Shown here in pieces: positions 35,118 to 44,772 of a stretch of DNA of 64,000 nt (positions are counted from its first letter, which is position 1; every line of letters begins with the position of its first letter). A program made the position numbers and the translations under genes. Below the pieces are notes generated by a model. The model had not been told where the DNA came from, did no database searches, and was given only the letters and a program-made list of their open reading frames with translations. The stretch is from an uncultured Bacteriovorax sp. (GTDB taxonomy: Bacteria; Bdellovibrionota; Bacteriovoracia; Bacteriovoracales; Bacteriovoracaceae), in contig CAMLKK010000004.1 of NCBI GenBank assembly GCA_946480715.1, positions 62,001 to 126,000 of the forward strand. Direction: 5' to 3'.

Positions 35118-35603
35118 ATGAAAAATCTGAATGAGCCTAGAACGGTAGCAGAAAGTGCAGTTGAAATGCGCTATTTAGTTATGCCTAACCATACTAATCC
35201 CCAAAATTCTATCTTTGGTGGTGTGGTGATGTCATGGATCGATATGGCCGCGGCCATGGTTGCTGAAAGACATTCGAATCGTCCGGTTGTCACAGTACAC
35301 GTTGATGACATCAGTTTTAAAGCTCCGATCAAAATTGGTGACCACGTTCTTATTAAAGCAAGTTTAAATTTTGTTGGTAAATCATCGATGCTCGTTGGTG
35401 TAAAGGTTATTGCTGAAAATCCATTTACAGGAATTGCCCGACATACAACAACGGCCTACCTCGCCTTTGTGGCCCTTGATGATATCGGAAGACCCATTGA
35501 AATTCGCGGTCTGATTCCAGAAACAGATGAGGAAAAAAGACGTTTTGCCAGCGGAAAAGCGCGCATTGAAGAAATGAAAGCTAAAAAGAAGAAAACGGTT
35601 TAA
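35118..35603 (+). CDS. Hotdog-fold acyl-CoA thioesterase
   Basis: A 161-residue thioesterase of the YciA/acyl-CoA hydrolase group, which cleaves acyl-CoA to free acid and CoA. The signature NPQNSIFGGVVMSWID (catalytic-region Asn and Asp) and the VHVDDISFKAPIKIGD strand are visible. It is a single hotdog domain with a Lys-rich tail. It starts 20 bases after the metal permease and is followed 2 bases later by a secreted protein gene, so the strand is continuous. Confidence 0.88.
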   Translation: MKNLNEPRTVAESAVEMRYLVMPNHTNPQNSIFGGVVMSWIDMAAAMVAERHSNRPVVTVHVDDISFKAPIKIGDHVLIKASLNFVGKSSMLVGVKVIAENPFTGIARHTTTAYLAFVALDDIGRPIEIRGLIPETDEEKRRFASGKARIEEMKAKKKKTV

Positions 35604-35605
35604 TA

Positions 35606-36337
35606 ATGTTGGTTAGATTCATCTTAACATTTTTACTGGTTGCGGATGGTGCTTGGGCGGCCCTTGAGTACTCCAAAATCGATTTTCCAGGTTGTCCGGA
35701 TAATTCTTTCTGTCAGAAAGAAACGGGCGTCGTAAGAAAAAAATGGCTGGATGACATTGATCTCTTTTCGAAAGATAAAATTTCGGCAGAGAAATTTAAC
35801 AATATTCTTCAAAAAGAATATGGCCTGCCTATAACGGGATGGGCGCAGGAAGAGGCCAGTATTAGTCCAAGAATCATCATGTGGGATTCTCCTTGTAAGC
35901 AGCATCGTAAAGAGGCCACAAAGTTTTACATCAGTGAAATTTTCCGCAAGAATCTAAAATCGGATGAACTTAAATCGCTTCCTAATCTTTATTTTGCAAA
36001 GGCCATTGGTCTTGATGAGAATAAAAAAATCTACAGTGTGACTATCCCTCGAGGGGACGCTCCTTATTTCATCAAAGACGGAAAATTTTATTTTCTGCGC
36101 GAAGATGAAGGAAAATATTATGGTCTTCTCATTTCTCGTGATGGCGATTTGAAAGTTGCAAAAGTTGAAACAATTGCTGAAACACCAAAAGAAGGAATTT
36201 GTTTTAAGGAACAAATTGATTATTTCTTACGCGAATCGCCCGCTCCCAATTTCTATCAAGGCTATTATTGCAAAGATGTTTGGGATAAAGATGAAAAAAA
36301 GTACAAGACACTGCTCTTGGGATGGAGTTGTAATTGA
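35606..36337 (+). CDS. Secreted protein, unknown function
   Basis: Unrecognised 243-residue protein with signal peptide (residues 1-18, ending AWA). It has six or seven cysteines after the signal, in pairs that may form disulfides (CPDNSFC near residue 30, C95, C199, C222, C242). Composition is charged and soluble, so it is likely periplasmic or released. It overlaps the next gene by 4 bases. Confidence 0.65.
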   Translation: MLVRFILTFLLVADGAWAALEYSKIDFPGCPDNSFCQKETGVVRKKWLDDIDLFSKDKISAEKFNNILQKEYGLPITGWAQEEASISPRIIMWDSPCKQHRKEATKFYISEIFRKNLKSDELKSLPNLYFAKAIGLDENKKIYSVTIPRGDAPYFIKDGKFYFLREDEGKYYGLLISRDGDLKVAKVETIAETPKEGICFKEQIDYFLRESPAPNFYQGYYCKDVWDKDEKKYKTLLLGWSCN

Positions 36338-37293
36338 GGCTCTGTCTCTTCAACGTTGAAAATCTTTTCATGCTTAATACCGGTCATCGTGACGGGTTCA
36401 AAAAACCTCAAGATAAAATTGATTGGATAGGACGTACTCTCAGAGAAATTGATGCCGACATCATTATGCTTTGTGAAGTCGGTGGTCTGCAAAGCCTGGA
36501 TCTGTTTAACCATAAACAACTGCACAACAATTATTATTCAGCACTCCTTCCAGGAAATTCTGATCGCGGCATTGAGATGGGATATCTTATTCACAAGCGC
36601 TTTCCGTACTCTCACCAACTCCTTTCACACCGGGAAAAAAGCATCGATTTCAACTACCCTCATGAATTGAAATCGCATCAGGCAGAAACTCAGAAGTTGA
36701 GTCTTTTTCCCAATGAACTAACTCCCAAACAACTTAAGATTCATCGTTTTTCCAGAGACATTTCTGAATTAAGACTTATAAAAGATCAGAAAGTGGCGAT
36801 GATCATTTTTCTCGTCCACCTTAAATCTAAAATGGATAAGGATGGCATAGATTTCAATGGATCTCTGAGGCGACAGGCAGAGCTCAAGGCCCTTGTTAAT
36901 ACGTACAACGAACGCCGCCAGGAAATGCCTCATGTCCCGGTTATCGTCGCTGGGGATTTTAACGGAATGGCCCAACGAAATTCATGTGAATCCGAATTCA
37001 AATATTTATACGAGAAAACTGATTTAGATGACGTTCTCGAAATGATCGGAGAAGAGAGTGAGCGTCGTCATACATACTTCCATTTTAATCGGGAAAACGT
37101 CCGCGAGGCGAGCCAGCTCGATTATATAATGCTCCCTGCAGAGCTAAGAGACAGGATTAAAAAAGAAGAATCGGGCATTTATCTTTTCCGCGACCAACAT
37201 GGTGTAGTCGTTCCCTATCCTCAGGATTCCTTCCAGCGTTATGCCCTTCCCTCTGACCATTATCCTCTCGTTCTCACCCTAGAAAATTTCTAA
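36334..37293 (+). CDS. Endonuclease/exonuclease/phosphatase-family protein
   Basis: A 319-residue EEP-superfamily hydrolase (DNase I / AP endonuclease / phosphodiesterase fold). Seen: FNVENLF at the N-terminus, catalytic E in LCEVGG, the GDFNGM core (Asp and Asn), and C-terminal SDHYPL with catalytic Asp-His. It has no signal peptide. The TTG start at 36334 overlaps the preceding stop codon (TTGA). Substrate (nucleic acid, nucleotide or lipid) is not determined. Confidence 0.85.
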   Translation: MRLCLFNVENLFMLNTGHRDGFKKPQDKIDWIGRTLREIDADIIMLCEVGGLQSLDLFNHKQLHNNYYSALLPGNSDRGIEMGYLIHKRFPYSHQLLSHREKSIDFNYPHELKSHQAETQKLSLFPNELTPKQLKIHRFSRDISELRLIKDQKVAMIIFLVHLKSKMDKDGIDFNGSLRRQAELKALVNTYNERRQEMPHVPVIVAGDFNGMAQRNSCESEFKYLYEKTDLDDVLEMIGEESERRHTYFHFNRENVREASQLDYIMLPAELRDRIKKEESGIYLFRDQHGVVVPYPQDSFQRYALPSDHYPLVLTLENF

Positions 37294-37399
37294 TATCCAT
37301 TTGTTAATCCTCTTTTTATACGTTACATTTTGCCTTCATCTTTTAATTTTTTTCCAGTGCACAATCGCGATATTCGCCTGTGCCTGACGAGGACATGAA

Positions 37400-39325
37400 A
37401 TGGAAAAAAAGGGGCCACCGCAGACTTGGAGTAAAGAAGAAGCTGATAGCGTTTATCACATCTCGAGATGGGGTGATGGCTATTTTGATATCAACGATCA
37501 AGGACATCTTTGTGTTCTTCCAAGTCAGGATGAAAACGGTCCCCGCATTGATATTTCTGAAGTTTTAGAAGAAATGAAAGCTCAGAATATTCCTCTACCG
37601 ATCGTGGTTCGTTTCCACGACATTCTTCGTTCACACGTAAAAGTAATCAACGAGACTTTCCGCGATGTCATTAAAGAGGCCGGCTATCAAGGGCGCTTCA
37701 CTGGCGTGTATCCGATTAAAGTAAATCAGATGCGCGAAGTCGTTGAAGAAATTGTTGATGCAGGAACGCCTTATGACTTTGGTCTTGAAGCTGGTTCTAA
37801 ACCAGAACTTCTTTCAGTTCTAGCTTACAATGATAATTTAAATGCACTCACTGTTCTTAACGGATACAAAGATGAAGATTATCTTCGTCTCGCGCTTCTC
37901 GGAAACAAACTGGGAAGAAAATGTATTGTTGTTATTGAAAAATTTTCTGAACTTCACAAAATTTTAAAACTCGCTCGCGAGATGAATGTTGAGCCAATGA
38001 TCGGACTTCGTGCAAAGATGGCCATCAAAGGTTCAGGAAAATGGTCTGACTCTGGTGGGGAAAAAGCAAAATTCGGTTTAACAATTGCTGAAATGCTTAC
38101 GTGTGTACAAATTCTTAAAGAAGAAAACTACATCAACTCGCTTAAACTTTTCCACTTCCATATCGGCTCTCAGGTCACTGACATCCGCACAGTAAAAGAA
38201 GTTATCCGCGAAGGTGGACGAATTTTTGCCAAGCTTTCTCAATTGGGAGCTCCACTAGAATACTTCGACTGCGGTGGTGGTCTTGGTGTTGACTATGACG
38301 GATCTCAATCAACGTCTGATTCTTCGATGAACTACAAGCTGCACGATTATGCTTCAGACATTGTGTATATCTTAAAAGAAATTTGTGACGCTGAAAAAGT
38401 GGCACATCCAAATATCGTCACTGAATCTGGTCGTGCAATTACTGCAAGACACTCGTGTGTGATCACAAACGTTATCGATAAAATTGAAACGTCTTTCACT
38501 GATTACAACACTGACAAAGCTAACGGTGAGCACACTCTCGTACAAAACATCAGAGAGCTTCTTGAATCACTCAATGAAGAAAATGCTCCTGAATCGTATA
38601 ACGACGCTCTCGACATTAAACGTGAATGCCAGAATGCTTTCCGTCTTGGAATTCTAAAGCTTGAAGAAAGAGCAGTTATTGAAACTCTTTTTTGGAAAGT
38701 GACAAAGAAGATTTCATCATTATTACCGACAATGGAATTCATTCCGGAAAATCTTTATGACATCGATCAAGGGATTGCTCCGCAATACCTTTGCAACTTT
38801 TCGATCTTTCAATCCGCTCCAGATATGTGGGCCATTGGACAACTTCTTCCAATCGTTCCGATTACTCGCTTGAACGAAAAACCAACTGTTAATGGAACAC
38901 TCGTCGATATCACTTGTGACTCTGACGGAAAGATCAACAAGTTTATTGACATTGATGACGTTAAAACTTTATTACCACTTCACGAACTCAATCCAAATGA
39001 AGACTACCACATTGGTCTTTTCTTAACGGGTGCGTACCAAGATGTAATGGGTGATCTTCACAATATGTTTGGTCGTTTAAATGAAGTTCACGTTTTCTGT
39101 GATGATGAAGATCCAACAGATTTTTACATTGAAGAAGTCATCAAAGGATCGAGTGCAGAAAACGTTCTTGCGGCCATGCAGTACAATCCGGAAGCAATGG
39201 CCTACACAATGAAAAAGAACATCGATCGTCAAATCGCAGGTGGAAAAATCAATCCACGTGAAGGTGTTCGTCTTGTTGATTTTTATGAGAGCTGCTTAAA
39301 ATCTTATACATATTTAAAAAATTAA
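37400..39325 (+). CDS. speA: Biosynthetic arginine decarboxylase
   Basis: PLP-dependent enzyme converting arginine to agmatine, the first step of polyamine synthesis. The 641-residue length is standard. The PLP-binding lysine K107 is in YPIKVNQ; the HFHIGSQ, CGGGLGVDYDG and SGRAITA motifs follow in order. Start supported by GAGGA in a leader sequence 8-12 bases upstream. It is followed by a deoxyhypusine-synthase-like gene after 10 bases. Confidence 0.97.
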   Translation: MEKKGPPQTWSKEEADSVYHISRWGDGYFDINDQGHLCVLPSQDENGPRIDISEVLEEMKAQNIPLPIVVRFHDILRSHVKVINETFRDVIKEAGYQGRFTGVYPIKVNQMREVVEEIVDAGTPYDFGLEAGSKPELLSVLAYNDNLNALTVLNGYKDEDYLRLALLGNKLGRKCIVVIEKFSELHKILKLAREMNVEPMIGLRAKMAIKGSGKWSDSGGEKAKFGLTIAEMLTCVQILKEENYINSLKLFHFHIGSQVTDIRTVKEVIREGGRIFAKLSQLGAPLEYFDCGGGLGVDYDGSQSTSDSSMNYKLHDYASDIVYILKEICDAEKVAHPNIVTESGRAITARHSCVITNVIDKIETSFTDYNTDKANGEHTLVQNIRELLESLNEENAPESYNDALDIKRECQNAFRLGILKLEERAVIETLFWKVTKKISSLLPTMEFIPENLYDIDQGIAPQYLCNFSIFQSAPDMWAIGQLLPIVPITRLNEKPTVNGTLVDITCDSDGKINKFIDIDDVKTLLPLHELNPNEDYHIGLFLTGAYQDVMGDLHNMFGRLNEVHVFCDDEDPTDFYIEEVIKGSSAENVLAAMQYNPEAMAYTMKKNIDRQIAGGKINPREGVRLVDFYESCLKSYTYLKN

Positions 39326-39334
39326 GAGGTTAAT

Positions 39335-40309
39335 ATGAAACGTGGACCAATATCAGAATTCATTCTCACTCACTATAAACATTTCAACTCGGCCGCTCTT
39401 GTAGACGCAGCAAAGGGCTGGGAATCTCACCTTGAAAAAGGTGGAAAGATGTTCGTGACTTTAGCAGGGGCCATGTCGACTGCTGAATTAGGAAAATCAC
39501 TTGCTGAGATGATCAGACAAGACAAGATTCACGCGATCTGCTGTACAGGTGCGAATCTTGAAGAAGATATCTATAACCTCGTTGCTCACAACCACTACCA
39601 CCGCATTCCAAACTGGCGCGAACTTACTGCAGAAGACGAAATGAAACTTCTGGAGAAAGGCCTTAACCGCGTAACAGATACATGTATCCCTGAAGACGAA
39701 GCGATGAGAAAGATCGAAGCCCTCATCAACAAAGAATGGCAAAAAGCTGATAAAGCTGGAGAGAGCCATCCTCCACACTATTACTTCTGGGAAGTTCTTC
39801 GTTCAGGCGCTCTTAAAAACGAATACCAAATCGATCCAAAAGATTCTTGGATGATCGCTGCTATGGAAAAAAATCTTCCAATCTACACACCTGGTTGGGA
39901 AGATTCTACAAACGGAAATATGTACGCTGCTGCTGTTATGGACGGACGAATTAAAAACGTTCACACGATGAATTCAGGCATTCAGACAATGATGAGACTA
40001 GCTGAGTGGTACACAGAAACTTCAGCGAACTCTTCAATAGGATTCTTCCAAATTGGTGGTGGTATTGCTGGTGACTTCCCGATTTGTGTTGTCCCAATGC
40101 TTGAACAAGATCTTGAGAGACCTACTCCACTATGGGGCTACTTCTGTCAGATTTCTGATTCAACGACATCATACGGATCATACTCAGGTGCGGTTCCGAA
40201 CGAAAAAATCACTTGGGGAAAACTTGATGGTTCTACTCCAAAATTCATCATCGAATCGGATGCTACAATCGTTGCTCCACTTGTTTTCGCATACGTACTG
40301 AAGTGGTGA
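39335..40309 (+). CDS. Deoxyhypusine-synthase-like protein (possible homospermidine synthase)
   Basis: A 324-residue member of the deoxyhypusine synthase family, which transfers an aminobutyl group from spermidine. The catalytic lysine equivalent is K296 in the TWGK motif near the C-terminus, and the NAD-binding-type sequences TGANLEEDIYN and FQIGGGIAGD are present. Bacteria lack eIF5A, and bacterial homologues are linked to homospermidine-type reactions (known for the family). Position directly after speA supports a polyamine role. The exact product is inferred. Confidence 0.8.
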   Translation: MKRGPISEFILTHYKHFNSAALVDAAKGWESHLEKGGKMFVTLAGAMSTAELGKSLAEMIRQDKIHAICCTGANLEEDIYNLVAHNHYHRIPNWRELTAEDEMKLLEKGLNRVTDTCIPEDEAMRKIEALINKEWQKADKAGESHPPHYYFWEVLRSGALKNEYQIDPKDSWMIAAMEKNLPIYTPGWEDSTNGNMYAAAVMDGRIKNVHTMNSGIQTMMRLAEWYTETSANSSIGFFQIGGGIAGDFPICVVPMLEQDLERPTPLWGYFCQISDSTTSYGSYSGAVPNEKITWGKLDGSTPKFIIESDATIVAPLVFAYVLKW

Positions 40310-40317
40310 TCGCCGAA

Positions 40318-40340
40318 AAATTGCTCCAGTGGAGCAATTT
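40318..40340 (+). terminator. Terminator after speA-DHS operon (first hairpin)
   Basis: Stem AAATTGCTCC/GGAGCAATTT with a 3-base AGT loop, followed by TATTG. Ends the speA-DHS operon. Confidence 0.75.
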
Positions 40341-40401
40341 TATTGCTTAGTTAATGAGTTCGGCGATCTGATTTCCTCTTCCAATAAAAATGACACTAGA
40401 A

Positions 40402-40430
40402 AAAATGCTCCACATCGGAGCATTTTTTTT
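40402..40430 (+). terminator. Second tandem terminator
   Basis: Stem AAAATGCTCC (40402-40411) and GGAGCATTTT (40417-40426) with 5-base loop and a run of eight T. It shares the TGCTCC/GGAGCA arms with the first hairpin 61 bases upstream. Confidence 0.85.
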
Positions 40431-40514
40431 GTGCTGACTAAAACTTCATCTCCCTCCGACCGATAAATCCACAAGAACGTCCAATCTTTTAACAGACGTT
40501 CATGCGGAGTTTTC

Positions 40515-41429
40515 ATGAAAAAATCAATCCTAAGTCTTTCGGCCCTCGCTGTACTCTCTTCATGTGCAGGTCCCGAATCCTATGACCAAAAGATGAGTCG
40601 ATATACTCCAAAAACTCTGACGAAAAATCAGGTTCCAGAAATTAAAACTGCAGGTGTGACTTTCTCGGCAAAACCGACGAGAGGACCAGCTAGTGCCGAT
40701 GTTAAACAAGCAGAAAAAACAGATCTAGGATTTGAAGCGAATACAACGAATAAAAAACTCTATTTTCTTACGATGCTTGGCCAGTATGAAAGCATGAAAA
40801 AATACTCAGCTCAATTTGATGCTCCTGAGATTAATATCTGCCCGCACTTCCACTCAAGCCTTCTTCAGCATAAGGAAGGAAAAAAAGTTTCAATGGGAAC
40901 GATTCGTCAGTTTAACCATAAGAAATTTACCTATGAAAAAGAAAAGCTAACAAATGAAGCCTATGTCATGTCACGTCCGGAGTTGTCACTTCCGCTCTCC
41001 CAAACTGATGTCACTCCAAGAGTGATCGACATCATGAGAAGTGAAACCGAATTAACTGAAGGAAAAATGACAGAGTTGGTTCATCGTGCTCTCGATATTC
41101 ACCTTTCAAAAACATACACAGAAATTCGCGAATTATGTGAATACGGTGTGAGTGATAACTACTACATCTACGAAAACCTAATTACACACATAAAAAATAA
41201 TGAATTTCGTGCAGAAGACGGCAATATGAACACATTGCTTAAGACAACTGTGTTTTCAAATATGGCACTCGTCACTTCGTTGGAAAAATCGAGCGTATCA
41301 ACTGGCAGAACAATTGCTTCACTCTCAAACAAAGAAAAGGAGCCAACTCCTTACGTGAACGAGATGATGGCACGATTAAATGTTGAATGGGCAAAGGATT
41401 ACTTCAACCATATCAAAACTTCGCGCTAA
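40515..41429 (+). CDS. Lipoprotein, unknown function
   Basis: A 304-residue protein with a lipobox (LSSC, Cys about residue 17), so anchored to the envelope. No motif recognised; the sequence is helical and charged, with a central HFHSS segment and a Lys/Glu-rich middle. Only the signal peptide supports its location. It is convergent with bamB and ends one base from it. Confidence 0.6.
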   Translation: MKKSILSLSALAVLSSCAGPESYDQKMSRYTPKTLTKNQVPEIKTAGVTFSAKPTRGPASADVKQAEKTDLGFEANTTNKKLYFLTMLGQYESMKKYSAQFDAPEINICPHFHSSLLQHKEGKKVSMGTIRQFNHKKFTYEKEKLTNEAYVMSRPELSLPLSQTDVTPRVIDIMRSETELTEGKMTELVHRALDIHLSKTYTEIRELCEYGVSDNYYIYENLITHIKNNEFRAEDGNMNTLLKTTVFSNMALVTSLEKSSVSTGRTIASLSNKEKEPTPYVNEMMARLNVEWAKDYFNHIKTSR

Positions 41430-42542
41430 TTATTTAATAACCACTAAACGGTTGCGAGAAGTGATGAAGGCCAGACTGTCGCCTGTACTCACCAATTCGC
41501 CAAAGACTGCAGAATAAGCATGTCCAAGTTGGTAGGTCTCTACGGCCTTTAATGACTTAATGTCGATCACTTTCACTTCACCCGTTGTCGTTGAGACAGC
41601 GTAATAAGTTTTGAAATTAACCACAGAAGTAATTCCACCGTTAGAAATTTTTTCGGTTTTTAGAACATTCAGATTTTTATCTGTAAGGATCAACTCCCCC
41701 GCTGGTGTTCCAAATATAAGTTGTTCTTCACGTTGAACTGGTGGGCGTGAAACTGTGAAATCCGCTGTTCTTAAAACTTTCCCTGTATTCACGTCAATAA
41801 GTGCAAGTGGACTTCCTACTGAAGAGACATAGATTTTATCGTTGAGAAGAAAGGGCATGTTATCAACATCGACAAACTTTGAAGCTGTCGAAAGTTTTGT
41901 TTCGAATAAGAGGAGTCCTTCATCGAGTGAAAGCGCGGCCAGAGTTCCATCTGCAAAACCTACGATAACTTTATCTTTATACACAACGGGAGTGGATGCT
42001 CTTTGAAGTGTTGTGAGATAAGGAACAGATCTTTTATAGGCCCAAAGGATTTTTCCTGTTTCAACATCAAGGCAAAAAATTTGATGGTTTCTTAGTTGAA
42101 AAAGAATTCTTCCACCATGAATCACTCCCCGTGTTTCAACAGATGCACCAAGATCTACAGAATATTTTAACGTTCCCATGATTCCGTGACGGGAATTCAC
42201 ACGACCTTGAACTGTTCCGTAAATAATTTGATCATTATGGGCAACGGCGCCTGCATGATAAGTTGATCCGTCTTTTTCACTCCAAATGGTACGACCATTT
42301 TCAAGTTCAAAAGCTTCCATGTATCCATTGTTATTTCCGGCGTAGACGATCCCTTCATGAATAAGCGGTGATTGGAGTCCAATTGGTAAATTTCCTGAGT
42401 CGTAACTTGGATCGAGATTTTTCATCCATGCTGGACTTAAAATTTTCGAAGCAGGTTTCACCCCTTCCGGCCTAAAGCGCTCAAGCGTTGAACAGCTTGT
42501 TAAACTCAGAAGGGCTATAAGGACAATTAAACTCAATTTCAT
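41430..42542 (-). CDS. bamB: Outer-membrane assembly lipoprotein BamB
   Basis: A beta-propeller lipoprotein of the BAM complex that folds outer-membrane proteins. 370 residues with lipobox LTSC (Cys about 17) and PQQ-like propeller repeats (for example LENGRTIWSEKD, VETGKILWAYK, TGKVLRTADF). It follows the YfgM-like gene on the same strand (30-base gap), matching the yfgM-bamB-der gene order in other bacteria. Confidence 0.9.
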   Translation of the reverse strand: MKLSLIVLIALLSLTSCSTLERFRPEGVKPASKILSPAWMKNLDPSYDSGNLPIGLQSPLIHEGIVYAGNNNGYMEAFELENGRTIWSEKDGSTYHAGAVAHNDQIIYGTVQGRVNSRHGIMGTLKYSVDLGASVETRGVIHGGRILFQLRNHQIFCLDVETGKILWAYKRSVPYLTTLQRASTPVVYKDKVIVGFADGTLAALSLDEGLLLFETKLSTASKFVDVDNMPFLLNDKIYVSSVGSPLALIDVNTGKVLRTADFTVSRPPVQREEQLIFGTPAGELILTDKNLNVLKTEKISNGGITSVVNFKTYYAVSTTTGEVKVIDIKSLKAVETYQLGHAYSAVFGELVSTGDSLAFITSRNRLVVIK

Positions 42543-42572
42543 GCAGTGATCCTAAGAGTGGAAAAACTTAAA

Positions 42573-43247
42573 TTACAATTTAGCGAGATAAAGTTGCGCC
42601 ACTTTTACGAATTCTGCTTCTTCTTTGGCATTTTCAACTACGTATTGGAAGCTTGAGCGAGCTTTTTCTTTATCGCCAACTTTTAAATAAAGTCTTCCAA
42701 GATCAACATAGTTCTTTGCTTCGAAAATTTTTGTTGATTGAGAGTTTAGTTTAAGAAGAACATCAATGGCACCTTGATTGTCACCAAGATCTTCAAGAAC
42801 AGCTGCTTTACGGCTAAGAATGTAATAACGAGCATAATCGTTATCAGCAGCGTTTTCCCCAACTGCTAAAACTTTTTTAGCTTCAGCAAGGTGATTGTTG
42901 GCGACTAGAGCGTCCGATGTTTTAATCACGACAGGAACAAGCCCTAAGTAATCGCCCATTTCTTTCGCCAATTGATCCATACCTGCTGCAACTGCATTCG
43001 GGTCAGTCGGAGCACTCATATAAGTTTTTAATGTTGTCGTTTCAAATGTATAAATTTTTGAATTAAACGCCGTTTGCGATTTATCGTTATAGTGATTGTA
43101 GATACCAAATCCGATAACGCCTGCAACGATGAGAACAATTAACCCAATGAAGGCCGCTTTATTTTTTGCGATGAAACCTTGAAGATTCGATTCATCTAAA
43201 ATTTGGTCGATATTACGGTTTTGCGGTGAAGTAGTGGCATTGTTCAT
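42573..43247 (-). CDS. YfgM-like membrane TPR protein
   Basis: A 224-residue inner-membrane protein, with cytoplasmic N-terminus, one membrane helix (about 33-52) and TPR-like helices outside, as in YfgM, a partner of the Sec translocon and periplasmic chaperones. The C-terminal part has TPR-like helical pairs such as GDKEKARSSFQYV. It lies just upstream of bamB. Function assigned by order and architecture; sequence similarity in detail was not tested. Confidence 0.75.
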   Translation of the reverse strand: MNNATTSPQNRNIDQILDESNLQGFIAKNKAAFIGLIVLIVAGVIGFGIYNHYNDKSQTAFNSKIYTFETTTLKTYMSAPTDPNAVAAGMDQLAKEMGDYLGLVPVVIKTSDALVANNHLAEAKKVLAVGENAADNDYARYYILSRKAAVLEDLGDNQGAIDVLLKLNSQSTKIFEAKNYVDLGRLYLKVGDKEKARSSFQYVVENAKEEAEFVKVAQLYLAKL

Positions 43248-43413
43248 GTGTTTTCTCTTTATTGTTTGTTTTAAAGGTTAAGTTTGTTGAATAAGTTATT
43301 CTAAAAAGCCTTTGTTAAGTTGTCAAAAATAGAGACTTGAAGTTAGAATTAAAAGGAAGTTTTTCTTTTTTAATGGTTGATATGGTCAAGGAACGACCAC
43401 AAGGGTTTACTCT

Positions 43414-43923
43414 ATGGCAAAAATCTTTATGACAGGGAAGCAATTTTTCCTCCTTTTAGCTCTTCTCATTGGAATCTCCTACTCTAATAATTCAATGGCG
43501 CTGGACAAAACAAACCGTCTGGGAGTTGGATTATCCACAGAACTTAAAAATGATTTTCCTGCCCTTTCTTTCAAAATGCAGAAGTCGAGAACATTTGCTT
43601 ATGGAGGTTTACTGGGTGTTTCAAGTGACGATCAAAGTGGTGGTTACGGAGTTGGCCTAAAATTCTATCGCAATATTTATGATGAACCACAAGTGAATTT
43701 CTATCTCACAGGAATGGGCGCTTTGCTCAGTAACCGAATTGCAGGTGTCTCGCATTCGGGTTTCCAATTTGATTTAGGTTTTGGAAGTGAATACCACTTC
43801 ACTGGTATGAATTCTCTTGGATTTAGTTTTGAATTTGGGGTTTCGGCCGCGAAGAAAAAAGATTTTGCGTTTGAAACAATGGGCAGTCACTTTTTCGTAG
43901 GTGCTGTACACTTCTACCTATGA
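43414..43923 (+). CDS. Small outer-membrane beta-barrel protein
   Basis: A 169-residue exported protein (signal about residues 1-29, ending SMA). The rest alternates polar and hydrophobic residues in strands rich in Gly, Tyr and Phe, and ends in FYL, the aromatic C-terminus recognised by BAM. It overlaps the next gene by 4 bases (ATGA), so the two are expressed together. It is a barrel of unknown function, possibly 8-stranded. Confidence 0.65.
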   Translation: MAKIFMTGKQFFLLLALLIGISYSNNSMALDKTNRLGVGLSTELKNDFPALSFKMQKSRTFAYGGLLGVSSDDQSGGYGVGLKFYRNIYDEPQVNFYLTGMGALLSNRIAGVSHSGFQFDLGFGSEYHFTGMNSLGFSFEFGVSAAKKKDFAFETMGSHFFVGAVHFYL

Positions 43924-44735
43924 AAAAAACTTCATTCATTCTATTTCTTTTCTTAGCGCTGAATGTTTCTTATATGAACATCACAGTTGCTCAAGATGCA
44001 CCCAATGATATTTTCGCTGCTGACGATGACGATCTCAATGTGGGGGGAGATATTTTCACTGACTTCAGTGAAGATGTTGAGAATTCGCAATTAGTTGAAG
44101 ATGAGCGCTTCTATCGCTACGGACGTTTCTTTTCTTTTAATATCTCGCTGGGACTTACAACATTCGACGGAAATCGTGGTCTCGCTTACGAAAATCAGCC
44201 ACCTTCTTACGGTGTTTCATTTACCTTTTTTAAAGACTTTCAAAATGCCCTGGGACTTGGTCTTGAATATTCAAAACACTCGATGTTTTTAAAAGATCCC
44301 GTGCAAGGTTTCCCGAACAACAGTTGCCCTGGAAACACTCAGTGTGCTCCAGGTGCTGTTGAAGTCGACATGCTTAGAGTTTTCCTTGGCTATCGCTACT
44401 ACATCGACACGTCAAACTTAGGAACGGCAATTACTTACTCTAATCCCTATCTCATCACACGTGTTGAGTACTGGTATACAACGAACGAATACATTGATCA
44501 GAGCCAGTTGGATAAAGATTCAGGCGGCGGTCTTGGTGTAGGACTTGGTTTTGGATTAGAATTTCCAATCACTGTGCGTGAATCTTATATTGGTTTAGAA
44601 GTTCTCTATCACTCCGTAAATTTCCACGATAAAAACTCGCAAGCGTATATGCCTGTGACAAACGGTGGGTATGGATTTGATGATTTAAAGGGTGCTGCTT
44701 ATACGACGATGGTCAGTTATGTGTTTAATTGGTAG
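43920..44735 (+). CDS. Outer-membrane beta-barrel protein with acidic N-terminal segment
   Basis: A 271-residue exported protein with signal peptide (about 1-24, ending VAQ). After it lies an acidic stretch (DDDDLNVGGDIFTDFSED), then amphipathic strands and a C-terminal VFNW aromatic ending typical of barrels. One cysteine pair (CPGNTQC) may form a disulfide. Translationally coupled to the smaller barrel gene. Neither family is recognised. Confidence 0.7.
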   Translation: MKKTSFILFLFLALNVSYMNITVAQDAPNDIFAADDDDLNVGGDIFTDFSEDVENSQLVEDERFYRYGRFFSFNISLGLTTFDGNRGLAYENQPPSYGVSFTFFKDFQNALGLGLEYSKHSMFLKDPVQGFPNNSCPGNTQCAPGAVEVDMLRVFLGYRYYIDTSNLGTAITYSNPYLITRVEYWYTTNEYIDQSQLDKDSGGGLGVGLGFGLEFPITVRESYIGLEVLYHSVNFHDKNSQAYMPVTNGGYGFDDLKGAAYTTMVSYVFNW

Positions 44736-44764
44736 CGCGCTAGCTGAAATCTCAGCAAGCGCGC
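44735..44764. terminator. Strong hairpin between convergent barrel gene and der
   Basis: Thirteen-base arms (44735-44747 and 44752-44764) with one mismatch and a 4-base loop. No T-tract on either side, so termination is likely but not proven. Confidence 0.55.
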
Positions 44765-44772
44765 TTACAAAT

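Noticed and set aside
37301..37329. TTGTTA-17-TACATT before speA
   Set aside because: Both hexamers match consensus only at four positions; not strong enough to list.
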